Shown here piece after piece: positions 36,701 through 51,700 of a stretch of DNA of 64,000 bases (positions are counted from its first letter, which is position 1; every line of letters begins with the position of its first letter). The position numbers and the translations under genes were made by a program. Source of the stretch: Saccharina japonica (lineage: Eukaryota > Sar > Phaeophyceae > Laminariales > Laminariaceae); NCBI GenBank assembly GCA_008828725.1, contig MEHQ01000660.1:71429-135428 (forward strand). Direction: 5' to 3'. A model generated the notes under the pieces. It was not told where the DNA came from, made no database searches, and saw nothing but the letters and a program-made list of their open reading frames with translations.

Positions 36701-39700
36701 GCCCCTCCAGCTGCTTTGTGGGTTTGTTGGTTGCCCGATACGGAAACGCTGTGCCATTGTTCGGCCGTGGTTTTCGATTGTGGCGGCGTAGCCGCAGCTT
36801 CGAAAAGATGGGGGAGAATGATGGACCCCGGTATGGTTGCCACGGAGCTGGTAACGTCGGTCGTGCAAGTACAAGGGCTCGGTGAGAGCATGCAATGATG
36901 TGGGAATTTTCATGGTTCATACCAGGTACAAGGTTTGTACTCGCAACACTATTCGCTAGCAAGCAGGGGGGGTAGCGGTGGTACCATCGGCTGGAAACTG
37001 ACTAATCTGGGCAACTCGTCATCAATCGGTTGCTCTGATATGGAGGAGGTGGGGGCTCGTATCTCCCGCCTTTCAACAGGTCGACCATCGCTTGCAATGT
37101 CATGATCACCAGCTGTTTTGTATTAGCAATTCGTAGAACGTTTGAGAATCCCTGACCCCACGTAAAATGCGAGGTCTATACGCACAGAAGCTCGTTTTGA
37201 ATGTCCACAATGGCTTCCATAGCTAGGTACAGTTATGCCTGTCTGCAATATTCTCCTGGAGTATGAGCTTACCCGACGATGACTTGTGCGATCTTGACGT
37301 TGAGGCTCGTGGAATTGCTGGAGAAGGCTGCCTCGACCATCATCTGAACCATGACTTGCGCAAAGAGAAGAAACGACAGCTGGCACACAGGCAGGTTCGG
37401 ACACATCATAATTACACCACAACCCTCGAAAACACCGTTCAAACACCGCTAGAACTCTCTTAAACTGCTCAAGGTACACGTATACAAGTACACGAATAGT
37501 ATGGGGGGTCGGGTGGGTAATCAAGGGAAAGCACGTCTGGCTTAGCTAGCCACTCCAGTGACTACTTCATGTCCGCTCACGGTCTCACGAAGAACCCTCG
37601 ACTCGCTCGCGTCTGGCGTAGATTTGCGGAGTTACACGCTACGCATGACGAGAGGTCCAAGACTGACGGTTTTCGAATCATTACTCCGATCCAGATCCAC
37701 CGACACAGGCATGCCTAACTATCGCTACCAAACACCATCGTATTGTGTGTTGCTGCGCTTGCGAAAGCGGTTACTGCGTCTATTTTAAGACGTACCCTCT
37801 TAAACCACATGGATGATAACTACCATGTCTCGTACAGGAGAGCGCCAGCAATAAACGTTAGGATGGTTGTGCAACCATACCTGCACCTATACCGAACTGT
37901 GGGTTTCCTCACCTGCGTGGGCGTGAGTGGGAGGTTGCTCATCGAAGGCGACACGATGGCGACCCACGGGTGGTTCTGCATCACTTGAACAGACAGCGCA
38001 CAGGCGCGCTCGTACCAGCCTCGACACGTTTCTGCGAGACTGACGAACGCAAACGTATACTGTCTGCTTTTGCTGTCCGCAAGAAAGGGGGCGCTCTCGC
38101 ACGACGGTTCTGTGGCTGTTCATCCCCGCTGAGCCCAGAAACGAATATTTCAGCTCACGAGGTGTAAGGAAGGGCTTACGCTTTAAAATGTTTTAATCAC
38201 CTCTACAGTAAACAAGAACGAGCAACACCTGCGCTGCTGAGGCACCGCCGTCGTACGGTTTCGTCCGAAGTTTTTCTTGGTCATCTATGGTGGAAAACAT
38301 CAGCTCATATCGTAAACAAATATTGAGACTCGAGCGAGCAACGGGACCAACACCGTACAGAAGAAAAGTGCGCACCCCCACATAGCATGTATCGGGCAGG
38401 CGACTCACTTCCGGACCAAGCGTCGGCGAGCAGATACCGTGCGGCGTCTTCGTTTGGCAAGCCGGGGACCAAGGCGGGTTTTCTTGCGTTTCACAGCAGT
38501 AGCGAGGGTAGGGTTCCGTGTCGTCTGCAACAAAGTCGATACGGAGGGGTGCGTTACACATCTGGACGATGTTGCAGAAACAAAACGCCTCCACCGCACG
38601 CGACAAATTGCCAAATGTACCCCTCATCCTAGCTGTAGCAGAGTTCAAACTGCCTCACCAAAGCTCTCCTTCGGTAAAACCGTGCGCGGTGCGTGGTACC
38701 CACCCTCAGCCCAGGCAGGTTGGAAGAAATTGGTGTTCAAGGCACTGTTTTTTATCAAGGCCAGTCTATACCGGTGACAAAACTAATCTCGTACCTCTCC
38801 AGTTTCGACGTAGCGCACGACGATCTTGTCCGAAACAATCTCCTCCGCCTGGCGGCCTCGTTTCGTCAGGGTCACCGCCACCCCGATGCCGATTAAAATC
38901 AAGGCAGCCACAACTACGAGAATGATCCCCCCCCAAGAGCTGTCTCGGATGGCCGAAAATACCTTGAATGCTGCGGTCTGTGGAATGTGGAGGCAGATCA
39001 AAACCGAGAAACAAGGACCACGTCATCAATGGCGGTTTTAGATGATTTTGGCAGCACCAGAAAAGAGCGCTACACGTTTGTTGTGCCCATTATCAAGCAT
39101 GTCGGAGTGTCGACTGACTTCCACCGGGGCTTTAGCCTTGAGGTCACCATGCCTCCCTCTACCCTACCCCTCCGGTTCATACGTGCAGATGCTTGTGGCG
39201 TGGTCAAACCACGCAACTGATCCGTCCCAAGGGCTGTGGGTATATAGTCGCCAGGAGAACCCATCTAGACACAGTAATCACATACCATCAGCCTCCTCAC
39301 CAGTTCAATCGGGGCAAAGACGCCGTCTGACTGGGTGGTGGAGACGGCGAAGTCGGAGAGGTGGTAGGATGTGCACGATACTTCCACCTCTGAGCTGTCG
39401 CTCTCGCTCGCTTCCGCCATTTGTACCGAAGCCGACCCAACCACCAGACCGTCTTCTTCCCATTTGGCGGTTTCCTTGTTGTAGTAGGCGCACCATGGAA
39501 TCTTCGATGCCGACGTTAGCCGCGCCTTCATCGTGATGGTTGCTGGAGCCAGCAATGCGATATCCTGCTTGGATAATCAATCACGGAACAAGGACACCTC
39601 GGGCGTTCGTCACCTCAAGCAATTGTTTACCCCGGCTATTACTGTAGTCACGCAAAAAGTGTCTATAAAAATACGAAGCAATATGGACTGTTTTGAAACC

Positions 39701-42700
39701 GCTCATTGCACAACACGGCGATCTGAAATAACTGGCCAGCACAAAATCTCCCACAAAAGTTCCATATTGGCCATCCCTCTACAACGAGCGATACAAATCG
39801 TTGTCTGTCTGTGATCGGCTCTTACGCTGCCATCGTCGGTGCTAGTAAGCATGACGCTTGTCACCCCCCCTTGAACTCCGTCCGATGGTCTGCCGTTGAC
39901 AGCAAGCTGGATGGAGCTCACAGCGACCGTGGATGTAGCGGCAGTCTCGATCGACGCAAGGCGACGGGGACGATGCACAGCAGGTACACTAGCCCCATCT
40001 TCTCCCAGCTTAGTGGACGACGCGACACTCGCTGCCGCCATCCTTCGCCTCTCAGGCGATGATCCCGCTTGATCTTCAGCGAAGGAGACTTTCGATTTTC
40101 CTGCGGTTATCGTCCACGAAATAGCGCGAATACGTAGGAGGCAAGTGCCCGCCGACGGTGTGGAATGCCCAGATCGCGATCGCTTCCCCATCCATCTGAT
40201 TTATGTAATATATCGTACAGGGACATCTTTGAAAGCTCTATCATAGAGCTACAAACGAAACCTCGTATCTCGGCTGCCTCCGTGTATTTCTTGGCGTACT
40301 ATAATTCTAAAAGCCATTCAAGCTGTACTTGTATATCACCGATATTGCATCATCAAGTATCTGCTGCTCGCACGGCAGGCAGGCAGGGGCTAATACCGTA
40401 CCAAGAAGTGGTTTGGAGTGCAAAAGCGTTAACATGGACTACATAACATCTGCGTCAAGTGGTGGAACAGATACGCTCACCAGCAACGAAGGTCATGCCT
40501 TCCGTGTCGGAAGTGACGACACAGCTCACGTCCACGTAGGTGCTGTAAAAATTTCCAGCCTCCTCGCCGTCCTCCAACCCATTCTCCAGTAGCGCCATAA
40601 TAGAGTGCACCATCGTTGACAAGCTGCAGAGGCCACGTATCGTTAGTGGAAAAACAGTTACCTCATGACGTGAGCGACAGATATGTCGTTGTGTTCTTGT
40701 AGGAGTTTGACGTGTAGAGAGCGCGACACGCCACTACATGGGGCAGACCATCGGATATATGTTGAGCATCCAGGCATGGTGCAGTCCATACTCTCGGTTT
40801 CGACTCACACTGCCTTTTAGTCGAGCATCGATGGCTTAGGCTGCAGAGGCTACGTTCTAGGGTTGAATCATTCGTCAATATTCTTGTACGGGGGGTTAGG
40901 GTCAAAATTGGTAGGGCCTCACTTGTCTGTGAAGTTGTCGTCTAGGTCGTCCTCGTCCCCTGTGCTGCCGAGGACGTCATCCAGGAGCTGCACGACCGGG
41001 TGCAACACAGCGGAGTCCCTATTGTCGTATGCAGTCGCGTCCGTGAGAATCATAGAAGCAGAGGAGATAAGTGCCTCCTATAACCGCAGGTCGAGGGCAT
41101 TGGGAATAGGGCGTAATATCAGCCAAAGGACGGGCATTAGAGCTCTAGGCATGATCTCGTTCCAATTCGCATTTCCATTCCACACCGCACAAGGCAGGCA
41201 CCCATCATCGCGGCATTATTGAACTATGCTGACGCGAAGTTCCCGAACCGGCTCAAAGGGTGGTTGCCTCGAAGGAACAAATTCATGGAGCAAGAAGGTA
41301 TGAATCACGTTGTCTTTGTGACCGGGCTAGTCTATGGCGTGAATCAGTAGCGGTCCGTTCTAAAACAATGTCCAGAAATCAAGTATTGTGCGTGATATGC
41401 TGCAGCATGTTGGGGAAAAACGACCGACCTACCCCCATTAATTCACGTCAAGACGCTCCCAACCATTGTTACATCCCGAGAGGGCATTCATAATATCAAC
41501 CTTTGAGGCCGATCCGATGGTCTCGCTGACGCCTGAGAGCATCGCCAGGACGCCTAAGACGCTCTCCGCAGTTTCGGTGTTGTAGTCCAGCGAGGTATAG
41601 TCGCTCGTCACGGCATCTACCATGGCTCCAAATAGCTCCTGCGCGCGTTTGACGATAACAACTTTGCTTACTGCAGTATCACCACAGAACGAAGCAAGTG
41701 TCGTGCTTCCTTGTTCAGCAGCGTGAATATTTTCTCGGACTTTATCAACATATGGACGAAGGCGACCATCCCGTGTTCAAAGGACGCACCATCAGTCTAC
41801 AAGCATGATCAGACCTATCGGAAGGTGCACCGATGCCGTCTGTGGTATCCCATGCGCCTATATCCTTGGTAGATTCTGCTGCTACGTATCACCGCGCAGA
41901 ACGAACGCACCTCGTGCGCATCTAGCTGGCTGGAAGAGGTGGCTGTTTCATTGAGCTCTTGCACCAGCACGGAGGCGTAGGCCCGTACGAGAGACGTGGT
42001 CTGACCCGGAATTTCCTGTCCTGCGTCGCTGACGGCTTCGGAGAACACGCTCGACAACTCTGCGATGAATTCCTTGATTTTGATAAAACGAAACGGACGT
42101 TTAACGTGAAACACGACCGGACGAAAATACTTACGGCTCGTGACACTCTGCTGCTCATAGCCACGTTGGGGTACTACACTCCCTGAGAGTCGTCACACAC
42201 AACAAGGCTCTGCCCATCTCTAACTAGGTTTTCGCACGCAGAGTGAGGTGTGGGAACATCCTTACACAAATCGTAGCCTTCGTTAATGATGCATATCTTG
42301 CAGTGTGTTGGCGTGACAGCGCCGTGGCGCCAGGGCTTGTCGAACACGTTGTTACGTGTTGACTGTGTTTTGTGTTGACTGTGCGAACAGTTCGTTGGGA
42401 TCTTAGCTATTGGCAAAGCCTGAGCCGTCGGGAGCTCCCCTCGTGTTGCTGGTTTACGGTGTAGAGGTTGGGAGGGGGTGCCTCAGGATGGTAACGCTTC
42501 CCTCTCATGGAAAACCGCAAAATACAGGACACCTCTGTTGTACGTGTTCGACTCCGCTCCAACCTCAATACGGAAAAACGTCAAGACTCAACTCCTGTAG
42601 TATGTCAATTGATGTGGGAATTACAATAGTCCCGTGAAGCTCCCGTGTCATTCTCTGTGCATGCTGTCGTCATCACTAGTATTGTCCTCTTCGTGGTGGA

Positions 42701-45700
42701 CGCGTTCAGCTCACTGTTAAGCGGTTGCGTTGCTGGCTTCGGCAATGGCAATGCTAGAGTCCGGAGGAAATCGTGGGAGGTCTCATGGTCTATCCTCGGA
42801 AGTCATCAGCTCGAGCTCAAGCAGCTGATAAGACAGCCATATATATTCATATTATAGTCGGATTGTACCCTGAATGCTGAGGCGTGCTGCAACATTGGCG
42901 GGCTGTTTGGCCTTGTATACAGGAAACTCACCGTGTCGCTTGAAGACGGCACCCACTGAGTGACACGGACCGTTACACCATTTCCACTGCCGTCGCTGTA
43001 GCCGGTCGTGGATGCGCCAAACACGTCCGAAACATGCCCTGATCGCGCGTTGGCACAGGCATGGTCCACAACACAATCTTCGTTACTATAGTGCGCGCAA
43101 TAATGCACAGCTACGACTGCAACTCGCCTCTACTGACTCCTCTAGGGCACTACCGTGTCTGACGATTTATCGCGGCAAACAGTGTCCACGCTGGTTGCTA
43201 CCGTTGGCCATATATCACCAGACTACCTTTGTCTGGTCACGGGTTTCGGTACGACCATCATCGCTACCCCTTGTACTGGCTCTCCTTTAGGAAACCTCAA
43301 CGAACCTGCTATTGAAATCGTGTAGTTGTCGGAGGAAAGCCCGAGAGGTAAAATCCCCACCCACTCTGGCGACTCCGATGCGTACGTCGACAAGCCAAAT
43401 AATGGCTCTTGGACACCCTGCATACACCCACAATATGAGGGCGCCTTCAATGACGGACACACTCGAAGCATGTTTTGTCCCCTTTTAAATGTTTCGTCAA
43501 CATCCCTTGGACATATATCATGAACCGTTCGAGTACACCCAGTCCCGGAACTGCGTGACTGACTGCCATAGACCACATGAAGAAGCATATCCCGACCATT
43601 GGCGTTTGTGTACCACTCTCGCGGTGAGACTGTTCACGGCGTCACTATCGTAATCATCCATGGTCAAGGTCCACGCAAACAACGCCACCTCTGGCCAGAG
43701 AGAAATGGAACTGTGGACAGCATATATATGCCACTGATCATATAAGCAAAAAACTGCTGTGACTCAGCGCTCACCTCTCCGTTAGAGTACGAGAAAGAGA
43801 AGAGTAGCGGAAGATCATCGGCGTCATCAGTCCAATCCAGAGCTTCGAGTACGAAGATATCCGACGCGGCAGTTCCGGTCGTGGGGCTAGCGGCAACGCG
43901 CCCACCGTAGGGGGGGGAATTGACCGCGATCGAGAGCTGGGCGAAGCCTTGACAATGAGAAAGGCGTATTTGGGGACATCAGTTCATGAAGGCCCACGTG
44001 GTGCACCAAGGGGGGGGTGCCAGTGCTCGTTCGGTGATGGTAAACTTGAAGAGACGACTGTAGTAAACATGTTTGACGCCGCTACGATATGTAGTGCCAC
44101 GCTTGATACTATATTCGACTCGTCCTTTGTATGGAGTCGCGAGTTTTCAAGAAGTTAAGCGTTTTCCCCACAAACCATAAGCCCCGAGCTACTTGTCCTC
44201 CACCTCAATATCGCACTACTATTGCGAATCTGATGTTCTTAGGTAGCTACAAATATCCTGCGTCTTGCTGGACGTTTTGTATTGTTCTATGGAATTACTC
44301 GTACAAGCCTTGTCCGATATGCCCCAACGCCCTTATCGGTTAGCGAAGCCTTCCTCCCTGGAATTTCCCGGCACATTCCAAACGAGGCATCGGTGTATCC
44401 GGACGGCGAGTCCGCAATGAATGTAGCCTATCTATAGCGTGAGACCTGGATCAAGGGTGGAAGCGGGAAGCCCACCTTCGTTTCGTGACGTTGAATCGGT
44501 CGCAGACAAGCGAAACACGTATGAAGACCCGCTTGTGAGCACATTGGGCCGGATCACGAGATTTGTCCTGGCAAGGGGTTGCGCGGGGGGGGGGTACATT
44601 GTTGAAACACATACCGATACACTTGAGCTCTACCAGACGGGCTTGATACCTACTGCGAGCCTTAGTGCATCATATCATCTGTAAGCACTGAGGTAGGCCG
44701 ACATACTCGCAGCATGAAGATATTCATGACAGGCGAGGCTTTGAGGAAGGAGATCTCTTCCACGTCGCCCAGTAGAGCAACATATTTGTAACTCTTTACG
44801 TACCCGGTTTGCGAGCTGGAAAAAAACGTACTCCAGTCGTCTGCGTCCACAGACAGATCGCCGCTCTCCTGTCAATATTCGGCACCGCGGAGAGAGTGGA
44901 AGCTATGAGCTCAGGGAAATGGGTATTTCCCCACATACCTGGTAGGAGCGACTACTATTTACTGTAGTTCGCTCAGAAGGGCAATTGGAGCCATGCAGCA
45001 CAATAAACACCCGAACGGAATGATTCACCTGTGACCACAGGAACTCGTGCGCTGATGATGTGTCGGCTACTCCACCATAAACCACCACCTTTGAGGTCGG
45101 GTCGAACTTGTCGATGTCCTCCTTCGGCCATACAACCACGTCAGGGGCATCGTAGGAAACGACCTGGAGGACCCCGCGCAACCCCACATAGTAGGTGGTA
45201 AGACGACATGTTCACGCACAGTTACGTTGGTAGCACACATATTGTCGAAGGTCTGGCGCGCCTGATGCATCTCTCCTTTTGTGGGCATGGGTTTCAGTAA
45301 ACGGTACATGAAATTGTCCGCACAGGGGGCTCGCTTCTTCCTATCGTGTCTACGATATTCCGGTATTTGGGTGTTTGCTTCCGAGTCAACAGAAGGGCTA
45401 GGCATAAGCGGTATTGGGGCGAGTATGTACGTGCTGCGGAATGGTCGGCGGGATCGGAGCGTCTCCAGCCACGGACGAATGTGACGATGAAAGTACGGAT
45501 TCGCAAATCAAAACATCTCGCCTGCACTTGAACGGTCGCCACGTCCGATCGAAATGTGCCGTACACCTCTGTAGCGTCGACGGCCCCCGTGCTGACATTC
45601 AGGGAGAACTCGTACACCTGCGAATAACGCCGGTGTGATATGCTTGGGGGTAGCACGTGTTGTGTAGAATTGGCAACAATGTTGCTAACTTATTTAGACA

Positions 45701-48700
45701 GTACACCATGACGTCTTTGTCGAAACGCATAGGAGTCATGAGTGTTTTTTCTGTCTGACGTATGAAGATAAGGACGTTTTGTTCCCAATCCGGAATCTCA
45801 CCGTGTCCGGTTGCAAGTACTCGGCCGGAATCGTGAAGACCTCACTGTCACCCGAGGTGTATTCGCCAGAGAGGCTGGAACAGCTCCTGGAACACGACCA
45901 GGTGTGCCTGTGCACCATTCGGTAGAAGCAGGCTTTAGTTGCGCTTCTGCAGAGGCGAACGAATGCATCCGGGACCTTGCACAGTTGCCATACTTGAATT
46001 ACGCGACGAGGTAGCTAGCGAAATATTCCCAAGGAAGATGTGCTATTGCTCAACCACGGGGGAGGTCAGTTTGCTTGATCACGTTCGGCACATCTTCTGC
46101 CCTTGCATTGCATCGGTTCAGAAGTACCCGACGCCTGAGTTCTGTGGACACAGATACACACGTTTTGGCAATTTTTGGTACCCGCGCACTCTCTTATGTA
46201 CCCATTACGCGATGCAGACCACAATACAAGCCCCCAGCGACATGTGATCTTCTTCTTTAATAGGGTCGGGAATAAGCATAGTCAAATCTGTTTTTCGAAC
46301 CTTAGTGAAAGCTCTTCGATTTTGTCCTCATCTGTCGATTCGCTGCCGTCCAGAACGAGGTCAGTCTCTGGTAGAAACGACACATCCGGCCCCACCCACA
46401 GGGAAAAATGCGTGGAGTTGCGTTAGACTGCAAACCAAAGAACACAGAAAGCACATGCGCTTCGAGTAAAACCGAACGAAGCTCGTACGGGCGATCCATT
46501 ATCTAAAACGTGAGAGAAGGCCGTTTCAAAACGATATCCCTGGGATTGTTGACTATAGTATATATCACTGTTCTGGATTATAAGCATGAGATGGTGATAG
46601 CCTGACCTACATCTTTATGTACTACATACGATGATGCGCAATACACAAAGCCCGTCGTTCAGGTAGAGGATGGGATTCTAACCAGAACAGCAGTTCGCCG
46701 ATGAATCTAGGCGTTAGTCGTTAATCGTCGGTCGTTCACCTCATATTGACTAGATTGTGTTCAGTCTCCATTTGTAGCTGAAGAAGTACCATACCTGCAG
46801 TATGAAGGCGGAACTCTCCCCCGCTGATCGACGCCCGCACAGACCCTGTCTCGACCACCACCTGTTGAAGCATATCCGTTTAGCTTGAACGGATCAGGAC
46901 ACTGAAGCACTGCATGATATATGTCATCGAGGCACAGCAGAAAATGCGCAGTGAATGGCATTGTGGTGTAGATACATGGCATCGTGAAAGTCGAATCTCG
47001 CAGAGGGTACCGTAGACCATCCGTCGCACAACTGTGTCTGGAGCCCCGTGCAATAACTTGGGTTTAAGCTCAAAATACTACAGGGCCTATCTGGACGTTC
47101 ATATCAAAGGTATCGTGGCGACGATAGGCATTTCAAGTGGGTGGCTTACCTCCACAAGCGCCAGTGCATTGAGTTCGGAGTCTTGGGCAGTCACGACCCC
47201 CCGAAAAAGGTAGATGGAACCCGCATAGCCAAGGGCGTACTCAGGTATTGTCAATTGGGTTGGGTCGGTCCCTGCAAGAGCCTACATGAAACATTCAAGG
47301 CGCGTGCATGGAGACTGTAAGCGAGTGTGAGAAGCTGGGTGTACGTTTTCCGAACGAAACTGAAATATTCGTGGTGCGTATTCGGCTCAGTTGGAGGATA
47401 CCAGCGGTCCTCAAAGGGCGGCCGGTGCACGTACAACCTTTGTTGGTACGTGTTTCGACTGTCAAAACGGCAGGTCTAACAGTATTCCTCTGCTGCGGCT
47501 ACGTCGCCAAATGTTGAAGTCCCCCCACCTAACAAGGCCTGCAACCGTTATCTATGGGCCCATTGCATCGGCGCATTGCTCTTGCTTAAGACAAGCGCGT
47601 ACCAAAATGATTTGAGGGGTGATTCGTACCTCAAAGGCATCGGTGCCAAGCTCGTCATAGTCGAGGCCGCCCACTTCGTCCCATGCGAAGGTGAGAGATG
47701 AAGCGGACCCTATCACGATGGAATTGGTTGCACCAAGTAGATTTCGAGAATTGGGCAGAGGTGAACACGGAGATAGGGTGCGCATTGCCTCTTGGCGGCA
47801 CGCTTTACGATAATAGCATATGGCCATACATAATGGGTACTGAGTTATGTGTATACTCTTGCGAGTACCAGCATTTACGCGATAACCGACCCAGGTTTTG
47901 GTCAGTTATGGCGAGAGTGTGACGACTGAATGTCGGAAGAACCACCAGCACCCGTGGCTTTCAGATGGAACTATATATCTCCATTACATCTCACCGCATG
48001 CCCCAGCTGTACCGGTCATTTTCAGAACTGTCGACCGGCTCCTCTTGATCGTCTTTAACGAAGATCCGAGGATGACAACGGAGGGAATGTCTTCCGCTCT
48101 GTTATCGCATTGTGGGAAACGCGCAGAAGGTTTGATACCAAACATAGCGGCTGTCGTTTGACAGGCTCATAACTGTTGATACACGGCCGTACACACGCAT
48201 ACCCACGACATACATGCTGAAACATTGGGACGCTTCACCTTTGCACACAAAACGGCTGTGTGGGCGTCATTTGACACATTTGTAGCTACTGTGTAGCGTA
48301 GGCCATTTCCCTAAACCGTTATCTCGACGAGGTTAGCATTTCATAGGTTCGGTAGAGCTGCAGGGACCACAGGTAATAATCGGCATCCTCACGTGCGCAC
48401 AACAGATGTAGTCGCCACGTCCTTGACCCCAAGAAAGTTTTCCGCTGTGAGTGTAACTGTGAATACAGCTCCCACTTCCAGCGCGGTCGCATTCAGTGTA
48501 GCGAGCAAAGACCCGTTGAACGGAGCGAAGGCCTCCCGGAGAGCGACAACGGCTGCCAGCGGCGCTCCCGTGGAAGCGGCGACGTTCCACACTGCGGACA
48601 GTGAACGCGAGGCCCCGCCCGAGCTTGCCCTTGCGTCGAACTTGACCTCGCCGCACAGCCCCACGGTCTGCATGGACGATGAGGGGGAACGGCGTTAAGC

Positions 48701-51700
48701 TCGGGTATATACGTGCGTCGATGTACGCTGAGGAAAACAGCTTACAACAGTGTTCCCCGGCAGCGATACATACGACCGTCTGTCTCTGTATACTGTAGCA
48801 TCTCTATCGAGGGTGACAATCACAACGCATGAGAAACTACAGTACCGTTGTTGTGTGCTGGCCTGGAGTTCTAAAGATTTGGAAAGTGTGGTCACTACTG
48901 TAGGCCCAATTAAAACATACCTCAGGCGCAACCAAGACCACGGAGACAGCTGCCGGGTTACCCGGCGACATAATCGGCGCACATCCTGAGGATGACAGCA
49001 CGGCGAACGCTTCTGTTCGCACCCCTCCGTCCAACAGCGTGATCGAAGAATAATTTCCGTCGCAATCTGTCGCTGAGCTTGCAGCGGGCACGGCAAGGGT
49101 TCCGTACCCTAAGCTAACATCCAGCTCTCGCTCCCCGGTCCATTCACCTAGAACATGGGTTTGTTGTACAGATTAAATATGTAGCCTCTTTATAGTCCGT
49201 ATTGCCGGGCAGATGGATTGTACTGGTATGGGGAAGCTTGCTGCTGTATCATGTCTCCTCGACAAGGAATGCTTCTCACATGTGGCGTCGTCACCAAGGG
49301 TTTGGATGGAAGCAGCGTCGAATATTGAGGCGCACGAGCCCGGGCCGTTGCCGGAAGTCGCGTTTCCTGGATCTAAGAGCCTGCTGCTGGGAGAACCCTC
49401 CGACGAAAACCAAATCATGATCGACGTACCGTCGTCAGAGAATTGAGCCTGCGTAACCATCGTAAATTCACAGTTCTTCGTTGAGCAAGATGCACAACGG
49501 ATTCGCGTTTCGGATGTGGTTTTACTATATGTGTCCGCGTCGACGTAGTTCAGAAGCAGGCGATGCCACCAGCTATTCATATATACAACAGACGGTATGC
49601 TGTACGCGGCATACGACATCAAAGGGGTAGTGACAGCGTTAGTCAAGTGTCGTCGCGACTCAAGCAGTAAGCACCACCGCAGATATGCATGCGCTAAACA
49701 GAGGATGTTCGCACCTGGTACAGCTCTGGCTCTGGCGTTCGCCCCTCGACGGTTACAGTTCCCGACGTGAACATCAAAGGGTGCGCTTCGTTGACGACGT
49801 CGCCGTGAATGTAGCTGGGGATCGACGGGGTAGGGGGAGGGGCGACTTATTGCGATAACATTTATCAGGTGCGACACTTCCATGATATCAGCTGTAGTCT
49901 GTCTGCCATCCAGCATCCAGCAAAAAATCGTTATCTGATCCCCACAACCTCTAGGTTGCTTCTTGTGTGCCTACTGGCTGCTGCCGGTGTGCATAGCGCG
50001 GACAATATCACACAATTACACCAGAGTGTAGGAGGAAAGTGTATTCTGGATTATACTATAGTCTGAAGACACCAACAAACGTGGGATCGCACTGCATGAA
50101 CATAACTTGTGGGCCCGTCTTACCCGCCAGGAATTTCTATGGTAGAATTGGGAGTCCACGAAGCGTCGAATTCCTCGTCCATGTATACCACAGCTTCCGT
50201 GCTGCCGTCAGACCACTCGCAAGCTGCACTGCTTCCCATCACTGCCACAGATTCGTTATTAAGAAGTCGTTCGACGACGCAGCTGCCAACACATAGAAAC
50301 GCAACGAGCCACCGGGGCGGGGTGTGTCGACCACAAACGACTTAGAGCCCGAAACCGCGCGTGCAAGTACACACTGCACACAGCGACACGATTTTCTAGT
50401 ATTGTGACAAACCGGCACTTGGACACCCAACAGTGTGCGCACATATACATTCTATTCGTTTTGAACGTGTACGCCAGGTCTTCACAACTGTACTACGGAT
50501 AGCCCTCGGGGATGACTCAGGTGCACATATTAGGTCGATGCTCACCCCACACTCATGTCCGCACAGGCCACCGAAGGAATCGCGTTCCCGCCGTCGCAGT
50601 AGCACTTGCCATCGAATATCAGCTTAAACGCATGCTCCGTATCGACCAATATCGCCGAAATTAGCGTCGGAGGGTCCGGGTTTGACGTTGGAGCAGTCGA
50701 CGGAGAGAGGGCTGGAGCTGGGGTCTCTCTCAACGTTGTTTCTGGTGTCGGAGGTAAGATGGGGCTCAGAGTAGATGGTACCATCGTTGGTTCAGGAGTC
50801 GGAGGTGGGATTGGGCTCAGAGCAGGTGGTCCCGTTATTGGTTCAGAGGTCGGAGGTGGGATTGGGCTCAGAGTAGTTGGAGATGTCATTGGTTGTGGCG
50901 TTGGAGGCGGGATTGGACCCGGGGTAGGAGCAGCAGGCGTGGGTATCTGGTGGCAGCGGCAGGGAAGTCACCACGCGTACATATGTATGTTGGTTGTGCA
51001 GAATATATCGAGGCGGCCATGTGTCTCGAGAGAAGAAAAATGTGTGACGGCTGTGTCGCATGGTTGAAGAGCGTAGTAGTGCAAGCACAACATTTCCACT
51101 GGATTGTATCACCCTCTTCACTTCTTCCGTTTCGCGTGAAAGTGTCCACAAATAAAAGTTGCTTGTTCACCTGTGGTATGTCGTACGTACTGACACCGGT
51201 CAAATAGGTCGCAGCCCAGGGTAGCTGTGGTTGGCGTCACAAGGGCCGTCACAAAGAGGAGCACGGATGCAGGGGGGTGGGGGGGAGGCGTTAACGTGCT
51301 GGACATTCCTTGACACCCGACGCCTGGTATCGATTCAAGTCCTTGGCATGAAACATTCCAGCCGATTCGGCTATGATGAGGTATTTGGCCGAACACCCAC
51401 TAGTCGAAGTAAACTCTTCAGCATCTGAAATACGTATGCTGCGAGTATAGACTAGGGAACAGTGACAAATAGCGGAGAAATGCGTCGGGTGGTCGTCGTG
51501 TGATACGGTCGCGTGGTCTTGGTTGTAGACTGTGTTGACCAGGGGTCAGTGAAGGGAAACGTACCCATTTAGCTGCGTCGCTGGTTCAAACAACAATTCA
51601 ATCAATCATTGATTTCAGTCCCGCACTCTTGCTAAAGGTACACCAGGGCTATCCGCAGCCGTCGAAACTCACAAACACGTAGCTCCCCGAAGGATCCACA

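Larger units (their letters stand above)
34252..47182 (-). repeat. Outer right arm of giant inverted repeat
   Basis: Reverse partner of 1-12,217, longer by about 0.7 kb mainly through a roughly 0.5 kb tandem-repeat insertion near 36.1-36.6 kb and a family A element at 35.3-35.5 kb. Confidence 0.85.
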
